Of a stretch of DNA of 64,000 nucleotides, positions 21,495 through 31,689 are shown piece by piece. This DNA is from Lepus europaeus. Taxonomy: Eukaryota; Chordata; Mammalia; Lagomorpha; Leporidae. The DNA lies in NCBI RefSeq assembly GCF_033115175.1, contig NC_084838.1, positions 92,097,968 through 92,161,967 of the forward strand, in the 5' to 3' direction. The translations under genes and the position numbers were made by a program. Numbering within the stretch: the first letter of the stretch is position 1; every line of letters begins with the position of its first letter. The notes below the pieces were generated by a model. That model was not told where the DNA came from. It saw nothing but the letters and a program-made list of their open reading frames with translations, and made no database searches.

Positions 21495-21590
21495 GTTGTT
21501 AATTCAGGAAATATTTATGGACACTTTTGTGTGCCAGGCACTGTGGGAGATATAGCTGATGTAACAGTGAAAAAGAAGACAAGGTGCCTT
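21495..21590 (-). repeat. L2-type 3' end
   Basis: AATTCAGGAAATATTTATGG followed by GTGTGCCAGGCACTGTGGGA, the reverse of the L2 terminus. Confidence 0.45.
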
Positions 21591-21592
21591 TT

Positions 21593-21899
21593 TTTTTAAA
21601 AAAAGATTTATTTATTTTTTGAGAGGCAGAATTACAGAGAGAGGGAGAGACAGAGAGGTCTTCCATCCACTGGTTCACTTCCCAAGTGACTGCAGTGACT
21701 GGAGTGTGGCCAATCCGAAGTCAGGAGCAAGGAGCTTCTTCCAAGTCTCACACACAGCTGCAGGGGCCCAAACACTTGGGCCATTTTCCACTGACCTCCC
21801 AGGCCAGTACAGAGAGCTGGATCGGAAGAGGAGCAGGCCTCTATGGGATGCCAGCACTACAGGCAGAGGCTTAGCCTGCCATGCTACAGTGCCGGCCCC
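21593..21899 (-). mobile_element. CSINE
   Basis: AAAGATTTATTTATTTTTTG on the left, GCTACAGTGCCGGCCCC on the right. Possible short duplication GGTGCCT/AGTGCCT. Confidence 0.88.
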
Positions 21900-22040
21900 A
21901 GTGCCTGTATTATTTAGAAAAATATCTAGTCAAGTCCATTTTGCCTGTTTTGTAATTGGATTGTTTGGGTTTTTTGCAACTGAGTTATATGAGTTCCTGT
22001 TGTATTTTGGCTATTGCTTGTTGAACAGATATATGGAGTC

Positions 22041-22481
22041 AGTCTTCAAAAAGTTGGTGGCAAATGCATATTATGAAAAAAGTATGCATGGATTTTAAAA
22101 CTTTTTGAACAAAATAAACTTACCTTTTTAAAATATATTTTTAGAAGATGTATTTATTTATTTGAAAGGCAGAGTTACACAGAGAGAGAGAGCTTCCATC
22201 CGCTGGTTCACTCTCTGTTTGGTTGCAATGGCCAAAAATGGGCTGATCTGAAGCCAGGATCCAGGAACTTCCTTCAGGTCTCCCACGCTAGTGTGGAGGA
22301 CCAAGTGCTTTGGCCATCTTCTGCTGCTTTCCTGGGCACATTAGCTGGGAGCTGGATGAGAAGTGGAGGAGTTAGGACTTAAACCAGCAGCCTTACCCGC
22401 TATACCATAGCACCAGCCCCATAAACTTACCTTTTAATTGTTTTTTTTTTTTTTTAGTGAACATTTTAAAGTTCCCTCATA
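22041..22481. mobile_element. mariner-like MITE, split by a CSINE
   Basis: Left end GTCTTCAAAAAGTTGGTGG with CATATTATGAAAAAAGTATG; right end AGTGAACATTTTAAAGTTCC after the SINE. Flanking TATA on both sides is consistent with TA target choice. Confidence 0.5.
22129..22420 (-). mobile_element. CSINE
   Basis: Antisense copy ending CATAGCACCAGCCCC. Perfect 15-bp duplication ATAAACTTACCTTTT at 22,114-22,128 and 22,421-22,435, which is MITE sequence. Confidence 0.93.
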
Positions 22482-22946
22482 TATGGTTTGCAAATATTGC
22501 TCTTGCTCTATAGGTTTCTTTCTCATTTTGTTGTTTGCTTTGCTGTGCAGCAATTTTTCAGGTCCTGTTTGCATTTACTTTTGTTGCCTGTGCTTTTGGT
22601 ATTGTATCCAAAAGTTCATTGCCAAGACCACTGTAAGGAGATTTCTCTGTTTTCTTTTAGAAGTTTCACAGTTTCAGTTATTACATTTAAATCTTTAATC
22701 CATTTTGAGTTATTTTTCTAAGGGTGTAAGATAAGTGCCTGGTTTTTGTTTGTTTTGGGTTTTGCATGTAAATATCCACTTTCCCCAATTCCATTTATTG
22801 ACTATATCACCCTTTCCCCTTTATGTATTCTTGATACCCTTGTCAGATACTAGTTAATCATATATGTATGGGTTTATTTAGATTACTATTTTTTTGTCAT
22901 GGTTTAGACTTAACAGTTTCCTGTTGGGAGTAAACCTTATGGTTTT
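22482..22946 (-). mobile_element. ancient LINE-1 (L1M) ORF2 remnant
   Basis: Reverse complement of L1 ORF2 sequence: GTATTGTATCCAAAAGTTC, AATCCATTTTGAGTTATTTTTC, CCAATTCCATTTATTGAC. Many stops; dead copy. Confidence 0.6.
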
Positions 22947-23290
22947 TTTTTTTTTTTTTTTTGACAGGCAGAGTGGACAGTGAGAGAGAGAGACAGAGAG
23001 AAAGGTCTTCCTTTTTGCCGTTGGTTCACCCTCCAATGGCCGCCGCGGTAGCGCGCTGCGGCCGGCGCACCGCGCTGATCCGATGGCAGGAGCCAGGTGC
23101 TTCTCCTGGTCTCCCATGGGGTGCAGGGCCCAAGCACTTGGGCCATCCTCCACTGCACTCCCTGGCCACAGCAGAGAGCTGGCCTGGAAGAGGGGCAACC
23201 GGGACAGGATCGGTGCCCCGACCGGGACTAGAACCCGGTGTGCCGGCGCCGCAAGGCGGAGGATTAGCCTGTTGAGCCGCGGCGCCGGCT
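22947..23290 (-). mobile_element. CSINE, youngest-looking CpG-rich subfamily
   Basis: Poly(T), GACAGGCAGAGTGGACAG, CpG-rich centre (GCGCACCGCGCTGATCC), intact head GAGCCGCGGCGCCGGC. Perfect 16-bp duplication TAAACCTTATGGTTTT at 22,931-22,946 and 23,291-23,306. Very similar to 13,855-14,188. Confidence 0.95.
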
Positions 23291-23306
23291 TAAACCTTAT
23301 GGTTTT

Positions 23307-24132
23307 AATCCATACCCTTTTGACTGTCGCCTCGCTTGATTCTGGCTGCTGCTCTTTGTTTCTTCTGTGTGAGGCTGACTGAGTGGCAGCCTCTGGATCA
23401 GACTCCCTGACTGGGTGCTATAGTGTTTATACCACTCTAGAAGGCCCACAGAGAATTACTTGAGGCAAATAAAGTCTTGTTTTTGATCTCCAAGAGTCAT
23501 TTCTATTCATTGGAGTTCGAACAGTACCCTTTACTGTGCTGACATCTGATAATTTGTGGCATTTGCCCTTCAGAAGGAAAGTTACCTGCCCCATAGATGA
23601 ACTGGGGACATTCTTCCATCAAAAGATGTTGAGCACTTACTGTGTGCCAAGCATTGTAATGATTTAAATGGATCTACTACTGGATTCTCTGGAAAATTCC
23701 TGTATGGTTAAGAAGGGCTAGGTAATGTTAGCTACTCATGGAAACTGTTTATTATTTAGAATCATGACTTTGCAAAGTCAGCCTTGATAGGTTGTTTTTA
23801 TTCTTTATAAAGACTGGTTAGGCTTTAGTCAAAAAGATTCCAGAGAATTTGCATTTTCTCCATACTCTTGAGTCTTCTGTTATAGGGATTAAATTTACTA
23901 TTTATTTAATAAGTGTTGTGATTGTTTTTATTTTATTCTATTTCTAGTACTGTTTCCCAGGAAGTTTACAGGCAAATATAATCATCTTTTTAAAAGTAAC
24001 ACTTTTTTCTGAAGGTAGTAAGTGTTGTCAAATTTAGAAGATAATGATAGAAAAGAAAAAAAAAAACACCCATAGTCTACCCATTAATATTTGAGTGTGT
24101 ACTCTTCCAGTCTTTTGTCTTTATTACATATA
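23307..24132. other. unassigned intron 1 sequence with one L2/MIR trace
   Basis: No gene seen. TTGAGCACTTACTGTGTGCC at about 23,628-23,647 is an L2/MIR-type phrase. The remainder is AT-rich and unassigned. Confidence 0.35.
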
Positions 24133-24601
24133 TGAGTACTTTGAAAAGTTCATGGAAAATGGAATCAAAAGACAGATTTGGTTTGGCGCAAAAACTGTTT
24201 GAATCCATGTAAATTTTTTGATAATACACATTTTTCATGAACTTTTTAAAGAAGATTTATTTATTTATTTGGAAGTCAGAATTACACAGAGAGAGAAGGA
24301 GAGGCAAAGAGAGAGAGGTTTTCCATCCATCAATTCACTCCCCATGACCACAACAATCGGAGCTGCGCCAATCTGAAGCCAGGAGCCAGGAGTTTCTTCC
24401 GGGTCTCTTACATGGGTGTAGGGGCCCAAGGACTTGAGCCATCTTCTATTGCTTTCCCAGGCCATAGCAGAGAACCAGATTGGAGGTGGAACAGCCCGGT
24501 CATGAACCGGCACTCATATGGGATGCTGGCACTGCAGGCAGCAGCTTTACCTGCTATGCCACAGCGCTGGCCTCTCATGAACTTTTTTTGAAGATCTTAC
24601 C
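24133..24601. mobile_element. mariner-like MITE, split by a CSINE
   Basis: Left terminus TACTTTGAAAAGTTCATGG; right terminus TTTTTCATGAACTTTTT, completed after the SINE as TCATGAACTTTTTTTGAAG. The central CTGTTTGAATCCATG matches other copies. Confidence 0.55.
24248..24574 (-). mobile_element. CSINE
   Basis: Antisense copy ending CACAGCGCTGGCC. Perfect 13-bp duplication TCATGAACTTTTT at 24,235-24,247 and 24,575-24,587, inside the MITE terminal repeat. Confidence 0.93.
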
Positions 24602-26543
24602 CCCTTTCTCTATATATATCATAGAAATGATATCATACTCTTCTGTAGCTTTACTTTTTAATCCAAATCTGTGGTAAATAAGTATGCTTTTACTCACATG
24701 TTTCTGTTTCTTTTTAAACAAATGTTTTATTGCTAGAATTGGGACCAGAGGAATCTTGTTAATAAATTACTGTACAGGATAAATTCAGATCCTAAACTGT
24801 TGACCCAGGAACAAAATCCACTTCTGTGCTCCTTTTCTTTAATTCTTGCCTTACCCTAATCCAGAAAGATTCTGTCACAGGAGCGTCTGAAGGAAGATTT
24901 ATCTAGTCAGAGTTATAGTTAGCTCTTTAAATTCTCTTCCTTTCAGACATTTTCATCTAACCTGTCACAATGCTTAGTTATCACTTTCTTGGGGCTAGCG
25001 GCAAAGCATTGAGAGTGAAGTTATGAGGATTTGGGGTAATATGGGAAAATAAAATCATGTGCTTCAATTCTTCACAGTTGTAGGAAAGGAGGGAGATGCC
25101 TGAATAAATATGTTTAAAGTTGAATATTAGAAATCCATGTTTTAAATTTTTATATTCCAAAGTAAAAGACCTTTTAAATTCCATCTTGCTTTTTGTCTAT
25201 GACCTCGAACTTTTTAGAAATTTATGATCTGCTAGTGTGAAGATATATTTGACTATTAAATTATCCCTGTTTTGAAATAATACTTTTGTCTTCATTATAA
25301 ATGCTTTTATATTCTGTGAGAAATTATATACAAGTGACTCATGCCACAGATTCAGTTTATACCAGATGTTAAAAACAATGGTAGGAATGTATTTTAAAAT
25401 GTAGCATTAAAGTTCATTTCTAAAAATACACATAATTGAACCAGCACAATTATAATCACTTGAAATTTGAATTTTTATCCCTATATAAGTAGAAGATTGA
25501 ATGTGAAAATTTAGGAAATACCAATAAGCCAAGAGAAAAAACACATTCACTTACAAGGCTACCACTGTATAGTCCATTAGTATAGTCGTCTGATTTACTT
25601 TCTCTTGCTTATTCTGTGGTAGAGTCTGTTCATAATAGTTATAGAAAATAACAGCTCTCCTGTGAGTGTTTTTTGACCCTTGTTAAAAACAGAATTTCCA
25701 CCAATTAGTTTAAAGATTGAATTGGCTCTCGTTAGCAAGTCATGAATTCCCCAGCTAGAGAAAGGTGCTTTGTGAGCTGAGCAGAGGTGGGCTTTACATA
25801 CAGAAAGGGTGGAAGAAAGCAGAAACAAGGAACAAAAAGCAGTTGATCATTACAGTTATTTTCCTGTAGGATTAAAACAAAGACTTTCTTTTCATGGATG
25901 CTCAGGTAAACTCGGCCCCTTCTGATTGTTTGCTGTGAATCTCCTAATATTTGGAAAACTAGCCTGGTTCAGAGTTCAGTCTGATGACATGGCACCTAGG
26001 ACAGGTGACTCCATGCTAGTTGGGGACTGTTGGACCTAGTGTCAGAGCTTGGTCCAAAATAATGGCTTCCCATAACTTCTATTTAATACTCTCGGTATTT
26101 GAAATGAAAATGTGTACAATAAGTATTTTTAACTTATTTCATGAATAGATGGTCTTCTTCCCCATTTTTAAATCAAAATCTTTTATCCATCCTATGTATA
26201 AAACAGATTTTTAATTCCAGGTTGGCTGCCCGTGCGTATCTATAGACATCTGGGCCATTGTGTGCTTTAGGGCAAAATACGAGTAAACTAACTATTTAAG
26301 TTTGTTTTAGTCATCTGAATAACCATAAAATAATTAATAACCAAATGAGAAAATAATATAATAATGGAAAATATAAGAAAAAAAAAGTCAACCATTCTCT
26401 GATTATCTGCATTTTTGTCAGTCTCTTTCAAGTCTTTTTCTATACATATTTTTATATACTGTATATACAGTTTTACATTTGTCTTCCTTTAAATTACAGA
26501 AATCCCTACCATTTTAAATTTATTTTTAATATATTGCCAGAAT
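24602..26543. other. longest unassigned repeat-poor stretch of intron 1
   Basis: Nearly 2 kb of AT-rich sequence without recognisable SINE, LINE or LTR, in a window otherwise saturated with repeats. Its ORFs (up to 77 codons) show no exon hallmarks. It could be neutral old sequence or a conserved non-coding element. Confidence 0.4.
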
Positions 26544-26838
26544 GGGGTCAGTGTTGTGGTGTAGTGGGTAAAGCCACCGCCTGCAACACCAGCATCATCA
26601 TATTGGCTCCAGTTTGTGTCCCAGCTGCTCCACTTCCGATCCAGCTCGTGTTTTGCCTGGGAAAAGTAGTGAAAGATGTTCCAAGTGCTTGGGCCCCTGC
26701 CACCTACGTGGGAGACCCAGTATAAGCTCCTGGCTTCTGGCTTTAGCCTAGTCTAGCCCCAGCTGTTGTGGCCATCTGGGGAGTGAACAGCAGATAAAAG
26801 ATGGATCTCTCTCTTTCTAACTCTTTCAAAATAATAAA
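26544..26838 (+). mobile_element. CSINE
   Basis: Sense copy GGGGTCAGTGTTGTGGTGTAG to CTTTCAAAATAATAAATTT, abutting the AT-rich palindrome. Confidence 0.87.
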
Positions 26839-28190
26839 TTTTTATATATTTCTATATAATATTTTATATATTAAATCATATACTAATATATTAATACATG
26901 TCAATATAACATAATAAAATATACAATAATATACATAATTAAAAATGACATATGCAACACACCAACACACAGCAACATATACTATATAATTTATAACATG
27001 ACATACAATTCAGCGCATAATATATACAACATATAACATGTGCAATATATACATATAACACACACCATGTAATACATAAAATATTGCACTTATATTGCAG
27101 ATATAGCATGTACAATATGTGGCATATCATGCCCTATAGTATATGCAATAATTTATATGTCATAGGTCATGTCTGATATAACATGCTTATATGTGATACA
27201 TTTTATATTGTATGGCATATATATAAAAATATAGGCACTTATTATAATACTAACTATACAAACTATATTACATATATTATTAGATCATATATAATTATTA
27301 TATAATATACAGCATAATTATACATGGTATATTGTATGGCATACATATTCTATATTCTGTAATATATATTATACATATTTTATCATACATCATATATTGT
27401 GTATCATATGTTATATGAGAATGATGTATATTACACTTGATCTCAGCCAAAAGGCCAAGAAACAATGTGATGATGTATATTATAGATAAGATGTCACACA
27501 TCTTATTATATAGCATTATGTTATTATGTAATACATAATATAAATAGTATTCCAATATGTGCCTATATATGCCATATAGATATTTGTTACTTATATATGA
27601 TATATAATATATATAACATGATATATACAATGCTTAGTAGTATATATGATATATATGCACTACATAATATGAATATGATATATACATTTATATTACATTC
27701 CATTTATATATACTATGAATGTATTACATATAACATAAGCACATTATATCATGCATGGCATATGACACATACATATTGCATATATTGCATTGTGCAGTTT
27801 GCCACATATTGCACATCCTATATGTGGTGTGAGTGTGGTATCTTACATATTGCATGGTATGCACTGTACATTGTGTATTGTGCATGTTATATGTTGCATG
27901 TGTTATATGTTGTGTTATAAACTATTATATGTTGCTATGTGTTGTGTGTTATTTGTTTTATATTGTCATATTGATTATGTATATTATTGTTTTACTATTA
28001 TATATTGTTATATATTATATTGATACATGATACTTATATTTGATGTATAAGATATTCAATATTACATATGGTAAGAGCTATGATATAATTATATAAGATG
28101 TGTGATTATATATGATGATATATGTAATAATTTATATATACTTTATTGAATTTTATATATTTATATAAATAAATAAATATTTTACACACA
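26839..28190. repeat. AT-rich region forming a ~1.2-kb imperfect palindrome
   Basis: Composed almost wholly of ATATA, ACATA and TGTAT words. The left part is CA-flavoured and the right part TG-flavoured, and they are reverse complements of each other. Paired words: CAATAATATACATAAT (26,924-26,939) with ATTATGTATATTATTG (27,974-27,989); CAACATATAACATG (27,027-27,040) with CATGTTATATGTTG (27,883-27,896); CAATATGTGGCA (27,113-27,124) with TGCCACATATTG (27,800-27,811). Arms are roughly 26,840-27,200 and 27,720-28,080, with the axis near 27,460. Inner pairing (27,230-27,237 with 27,560-27,567) is shifted by an indel. Read as RNA it could fold into a long stem in PTPDC1 intron 1. The ORFs here are compositional artefacts. 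Confidence 0.8.
27434..27466 (-). pseudogene. 3'-truncated U2 snRNA retropseudogene
   Basis: The minus strand reads the first 33 nucleotides of U2 snRNA (remembered consensus) with 4 mismatches by my count, including the conserved CTTTTGGC / GATCAAGTG block. Three mismatches look like C-to-T or CpG decay. The 5' end of U2 falls at 27,466. The copy is flanked by a perfect 13-bp direct repeat ATGATGTATATTA at 27,421-27,433 and 27,470-27,482. There is no poly(A). This matches the known class of 3'-truncated snRNA pseudogenes made by reverse transcription. It cannot be a functional U2. Confidence 0.8.
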
Positions 28191-28212
28191 GACACATACA
28201 CACACACACATT
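28191..28212. repeat. (CA)n microsatellite
   Basis: CACATACACACACACACA run immediately right of the palindrome. Confidence 0.7.
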
Positions 28213-29239
28213 GGGAACGCCAGCATAATGTAATGCTGCTAATGCCAGCATATATCCTGCTCAACTCCTCTCACCTGCAGTCTCCCCTATGCTGCCCATA
28301 GTGACTTGGATCATTCTCTTGTTGCTGGTACTTTCCATAAGTGGTCTACCTTCACTCTGTCATATTGAACATTATTACTGGATTGTTACCTCTTTCTGTG
28401 TACCTCATGGCTAATTAGTATTACCCCATACTGACCAATCTCTACATCTTCCTCCATTCTGTGCACCCATTTTGCAAAGATCCTACCATGCATTACACAG
28501 CCTGTCTTGTTTCGTCAGGAGGCTGTGCAGACTCACCTGACTGTAGTTCAGTGTTTTCTTTCCTGTGAGCAGAAGCTCTTTGAAAACAGAGATGATAAGC
28601 AAGGACCACAGGGGAGGCTTTCTTCTCTGGTTAGTTGTGTTCCCTTGTGTACATGGGGAAGGTATTCTCATTTAGATCATTTACTTCTGTTCCATCTGAT
28701 GCAAATGGTTAGATAATTCAGAACAGGAAAAACACAGTTCAGCTCATCATTTGTGGATTTGTAAAATGTTGATAACCTTAATGATTTAAATTATCATAGA
28801 GATTATAGAGTAATTAAACTTTTAGTCCATACCTTCCAAATTCTGTTTGATCATGGTAGACTCCTTGGTAGACAAATGAACTCGATCCCTCAAATTAGTG
28901 AAGACAATGATAAAGGTGAACTGTTTGTCTCTATATTTTAGAGTTTTAAAATCTTGGAGGTTTTTAAATCAACTTTTCTAGATGATCACAACATGGAATG
29001 GAAGTAATATCCTTCTGTTATGTAAATTATATTGGTTTCAGAGAGTGGATCTTGTGTTGGGGAAGTGATCTTAATACAGTGATTGCTACTTTGTGCCAGA
29101 TGTTGAGCCCAGCTCAGCCTGTTCCAGAATCTACCCTCCTTCACTGCTCAGTCTGCCTCTTGGGTCTAACTGAACAAATCTGATGCTTCTTCCACACAAC
29201 GGTCCTTCATATATTGGTATCCTTTGTTCTCTGGGTGTA
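28213..29239. other. unassigned intron 1 sequence
   Basis: Mixed-composition, apparently unique sequence. ORFs up to 69 codons lack splice context. No repeat recognised. Confidence 0.35.
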
Positions 29240-29347
29240 TTCTTTCATCCTTTCTGGCAGAGTTAACCTCTTAAGGGCAAGGGACTCTTATTTATCCTTG
29301 TGTGCCTCCCACAGCACTTGGTACCCAATAGGGACTCAAACATTTAT
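29240..29347 (+). repeat. L2-type 3' end
   Basis: TCTTAAGGGCAAGGGACTC, CACAGCACTTGGTACCCAAT, GGGACTCAAACATTTAT follow the usual L2 3' order ('gagggcaggga..gcacagtgcctgg..ctcaataaat'). Confidence 0.45.
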
Positions 29348-29412
29348 AAGGGGGATTGAAAAAGTTCATGGTAAAATGGAATTAAAAGATAGTGCTAATT
29401 TCCCATGAACTT
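29348..29412. mobile_element. mariner-like MITE, internally deleted
   Basis: ATTGAAAAAGTTCATGG..AATGGAATTAAAAG joined directly to TTCCCATGAACTT; only about 65 bp remain. Confidence 0.5.
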
Positions 29413-29690
29413 AAAATTATTTTCATGTTATTTGAAAGGCAGAGAGAGAGATTACATCCTCTGGTTTTATTCCCCTTGTGCCCATAAGAGCCAGGGCTTG
29501 GCCAGCCTAAAGCCAGGAGTGGAGGACTCAGTGTGGGTCTCCTATGTGAATGGCAAGGACCCAAGTACTTTAGCCATCACCTGTTGTCTCCCAGAGTTCA
29601 CATCAGCAGGAAGTGAAACCCAGGCACTCTGTGTGGGATGCTGGTGTCCCATACGGCATCTTGAGTGCTGTGCCAAATGTCCACCCCACC
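29413..29690 (-). mobile_element. CSINE, old subfamily
   Basis: TTATTTGAAAGGCAGAGAG, CCAGGGCTTGGCCAGCC, GTGGGATGCTGGTGTCCC, ending AGTGCTGTGCCAAATGTCC. The head differs from the common type and is the same older type as 34,714, 42,694, 43,833 and 58,683. Confidence 0.8.
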
Positions 29691-30069
29691 GCAATTTTTT
29701 TTTAATCCCTCTCACATTGGATTTAATTGTGAGCCCTTAACCTGATCTCTTCCCTCTGGACATGCTTTTGTTTGTGCTTCTTTTAAGCTATGTTCTTGAT
29801 GCATTCTGTTCTCTTACCTTGAAGTAATAGGCCTTTACAGTGACGCAATTTTATATGTGTACAAGTTGTGAAAATATGAAAGATAGCTAACTTTATCATT
29901 ATGAATATGTTAGAGGTTTCTGTTGCTGGCCAATTATAACTGAATAGTGCATTATCTATTTTAGTACTCATATTGTTCTAGCTTTTGCCATTGGGAACTC
30001 TTTCATGTGTGTATCCCTGTGATATTCCCACCTGTTTATATTTTGAGCATTTCCTATACTTTCTAGGAC
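29691..30069. other. unassigned intron 1 sequence
   Basis: AT-rich; the T-run at 29,695 precedes L1-like prose (GGACATGCTTTTGTTTGTG) without a firm match. Confidence 0.3.
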
Positions 30070-30296
30070 CATAGGATGCTACAGGCTCACCTTGTCTATT
30101 CCCTGCTCTAGCCCTAAAATCAGCCTTTTCAACAAGGACCCTTGATTCATTTAATTGGAAAATGGTATATCAGAAACCAAATTTGCTCTGATGTGCTTAT
30201 CACTACTAGGGTGTCATTGCCTTTTAGACCTTGTCAGTGACCAGGGCTAAGAAATGCATGTACGTACATTAACCTGTGTATGGATACATACCTGTC
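30070..30296. repeat. ancient LINE-like repeat, same family as 56,190-56,345
   Basis: Both loci share CTCACCTTGTCTATTCCCTG / CTCATCTTGTTCTTTCCCTG, CCTGAAATCAGC-type text, 'AAGGACCCTTG' and 'AATGGTATATCAGAAACCAA'. Probably L1M-type untranslated sequence. Confidence 0.4.
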
Positions 30297-31286
30297 TCAT
30301 AGTAGTCCTCCTTCATCTGTGGTTTCACTTTCTGCAGTGTCAGTTATCTGTGGTCAGCTGTGGTCTGGAAATATTAAATGAAAAATTCCAGAAATAAAGA
30401 ATTTATAGGTTTTAAACTACTGTTCTGAGTAATGTGATGCAAACTCACACAGCCCTCCTCTGTCCTTCCTGGAATGGGAACCAGCCCATTGTCCAGTGTA
30501 CCCACACTGTGCTGCATACCCCTCAGTCACTTACTAACTGACTTGGTTATAAAATCAGCTGTTGTATCACAGTGCTTTTGTTCAAATAACGCTTACCCTG
30601 TATCACAGAGCTTACATCATTCACCTCACTTCAGCTGATCTCGTAGATACTGTATTCTCTCACATCATCATGAGAAGATGGGTGAGTAAAGTACAGTAAG
30701 GTTTCTTTTTTTAAAATGTTTATTTTCTGAAAGAGTTACAGAGAGAGGGAGAGAGGAGAGAGGGAGGGAGAGAGAAAGAGAGAGAGATCTTCTGTTTGCT
30801 GATTCACTCCTCAAATGGCTGTAACAATGAAGGCTGGGCCAGGCCAGAGCCAGGAACCAGGAGCTTCATCCAAGTCTCCCATGAAGGTACAGGGTCCCAA
30901 GTACTTGCCATGTTCTGCTGCCTTCCCAGGCATATTAGCAGGAAACTGGATCAGAAGTGGAGCATTCAGGACTCAAGCCAGTGCCCATATGGGATGCTGG
31001 CATCTCAGGCGGCAGCTTTACCTGCTTCACCACAGTGCCAGCCCCCAATAAGATATTTTGAGAGAGACCATATTGACATAACTTTATTACAGTACGTTGT
31101 TATAATTGTTCTATCTTATTATCTTATTTTTATTAATTTTATTATGCCTAATCTATAAATTGAACTTTGTCATAGGCATGTATGTATAGTGAAAAACTGT
31201 ATATAGGACTTGATACTGTCTGCAGTGTCAGACATCCTCTGGTGTCCTGGGACGTAGCTCCTGTAAATAAAGGAGAGCCACTGTGT
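30297..31286 (+). mobile_element. Tigger1-type DNA transposon remnant, split by a CSINE
   Basis: Left terminus AGTAGTCCTCCTTCATCTGTGG and right terminus AAATAAAGGAGAGCCACTGTG are decayed Tigger1 inverted repeats ('cagtagtcccccttatccgcgg'). Internal CACAGTGCTTTTGTTCAAAT and GTCTGCAGTGTCAGACATCC also fit. The transposase region is deleted. Confidence 0.7.
30703..31046 (-). mobile_element. CSINE
   Basis: Antisense copy with a long GA-rich tract (30,730-30,787), ending CACCACAGTGCCAGCCCC. Nested in the Tigger remnant; flanks CAGTAAGGTTTC/CAATAAGATATT may be a decayed duplication. Confidence 0.9.
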
Positions 31287-31689
31287 TTCCATTTTTATTC
31301 CTCAGGGCCTACATTAATCTAAACAGGAGTTTGCCCTGATGTCTGAGGCTTACATGGCTCATTCTTACTCAACTGCAACCTCCCAGTCCACAGTAAGACA
31401 CCTGGCTCCTACTATGTATTTGCTTTTTCAATCCTAGTGTATAGATACAGAGTATCAGAATTGTTAACCTATCCATACGTAAGAAACAGCATTACTAACT
31501 ACAGTACAATGCTTTTGTATAGTTCTTGTTTTCTCTTTTACTTTCCGTTCATTTCCAAGCTACTTACACTCTAGCTTTATCCCTCATGAGGTCATGTCCC
31601 ACATTAGTACAATTAAATCCTTCAGTTACAGTCTGCATTCTGTGTAAGATCTAGCCCACTCTCCTAGTTTTTTAAATTTGCATTTTAAA
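31287..31689. other. unassigned intron 1 sequence
   Basis: No gene or clear repeat; right edge grades into the L1M remnant. Confidence 0.3.

Noticed and set aside
27298-28030. ORFs rich in Ile, Tyr, Met and Cys
   Set aside because: Produced by ATATA/TGTAT words of the AT-rich palindrome; no coding signal.
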